From assembly GCA_934446455.1 (NCBI GenBank), contig CAKSEE010000053.1:1-15214 (forward strand): a DNA stretch of 15,214 nt, in the 5' to 3' direction. The DNA is from an uncultured Oscillospiraceae bacterium (GTDB lineage: Bacteria; Bacillota; Clostridia; Oscillospirales; Ruminococcaceae). Of the stretch, positions 15,016 through 15,214 are shown one piece after another. Below the pieces are notes generated by a model. That model did not search any database and was not told the origin of the DNA. It saw nothing but the letters and a program-made list of their open reading frames with translations. The position numbers and the translations under genes were made by a program. Every line of letters begins with the position of its first letter. The stretch's first letter is position 1.

Positions 15016-15214
15016 ATGAATATTGATTACGATGTAAGAGCCAACGTCATGATAGAGGCTCTGCCCTACCTGCAGGAATACAACGGCAAGGTAGTGGTCG
15101 TGAAATATGGCGGCAACGCTATGACGAACGAGGACCTCAAGCAGGCGGTAATGGAAGATATCGTGCTTCTGTCGCTCGTCGGTATCAAGGTGGTGCTGGT
15201 TCACGGCGGCGGTC
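15016..15214 (+). CDS. argB: Acetylglutamate kinase, 5' end only (cut by window edge)
   Basis: Only the first 66 codons are present. They show the N-terminal amino-acid-kinase features of Arg[11 protein letters not shown] (residues 27-35, with the phosphate-binding Lys30 and glycines) and VVLVHGGG near residue 62. ArgB phosphorylates N-acetylglutamate, the step before ArgC, and is often the arginine feedback point. The ATG lies 24 bases after the argJ stop, with AGAGGA upstream, so it belongs to the same transcript. A following argD would be expected beyond the window. Confidence 0.94.
   Translation, partial: MNIDYDVRANVMIEALPYLQEYNGKVVVVKYGGNAMTNEDLKQAVMEDIVLLSLVGIKVVLVHGGG

Overview
The window looks like a chromosomal segment from a low-G+C Gram-positive gut-type bacterium, most likely Clostridia of the Oscillospiraceae/Ruminococcus kind. 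Reasons: strong AGGAGG-type ribosome binding sites, near-perfect sigma-A promoters, an argG-argH-argC-argJ-argB cluster with a short type-2 ArgC, and Firmicutes-type families (XRE/ImmA pair, M42 peptidases, FtsK-like protein with an N-terminal coiled coil). Placement below class level is inference. There are no tRNA or rRNA genes, CRISPR repeats or transposases.

Layout. The left two thirds (1-9771) is read on the minus strand; the right third (9971-15214) is a plus-strand arginine biosynthesis region. The two halves diverge from a roughly 350-base intergenic region with one strong promoter facing each way. Reading leftward there is (i) a tightly packed six-gene unit: an XRE repressor, an ImmA/IrrE-type protease, two tandem M42 aminopeptidases, a GNAT acetyltransferase and a MATE exporter, ending in an intrinsic terminator at 4514-4543; (ii) a separately promoted gene for a large cytoplasmic FtsK/EssC-like protein whose ATPase motifs are all degraded; (iii) a membrane-anchored choloylglycine-hydrolase-type Ntn hydrolase gene that runs off the left edge and is A+T-rich compared with its neighbours. 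Reading rightward there is argG alone in front of an intrinsic terminator, then argH, argC, argJ and the start of argB packed as one unit.

How the parts may work together. The arginine genes cover N-acetylglutamate phosphorylation (ArgB), its reduction (ArgC), acetyl recycling (ArgJ) and the last two steps from citrulline to arginine (ArgG, ArgH). The XRE/ImmA pair resembles ImmR/ImmA and DdrO/IrrE switches, in which the protease cleaves the repressor. The xre promoter carries a perfect 12-bp palindrome at the predicted transcription start, flanked by matching outer half-sites, so the repressor probably controls its own operon. That would put peptide trimming, acetylation and export under a protease-triggered switch. 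This is an inference, but it is the most interesting hypothesis in the window.

Several starts were moved from the longest open frame to an ATG with a proper ribosome binding site: the FtsK-like gene (4431), xre (9688), argG (10041) and argJ (13756).
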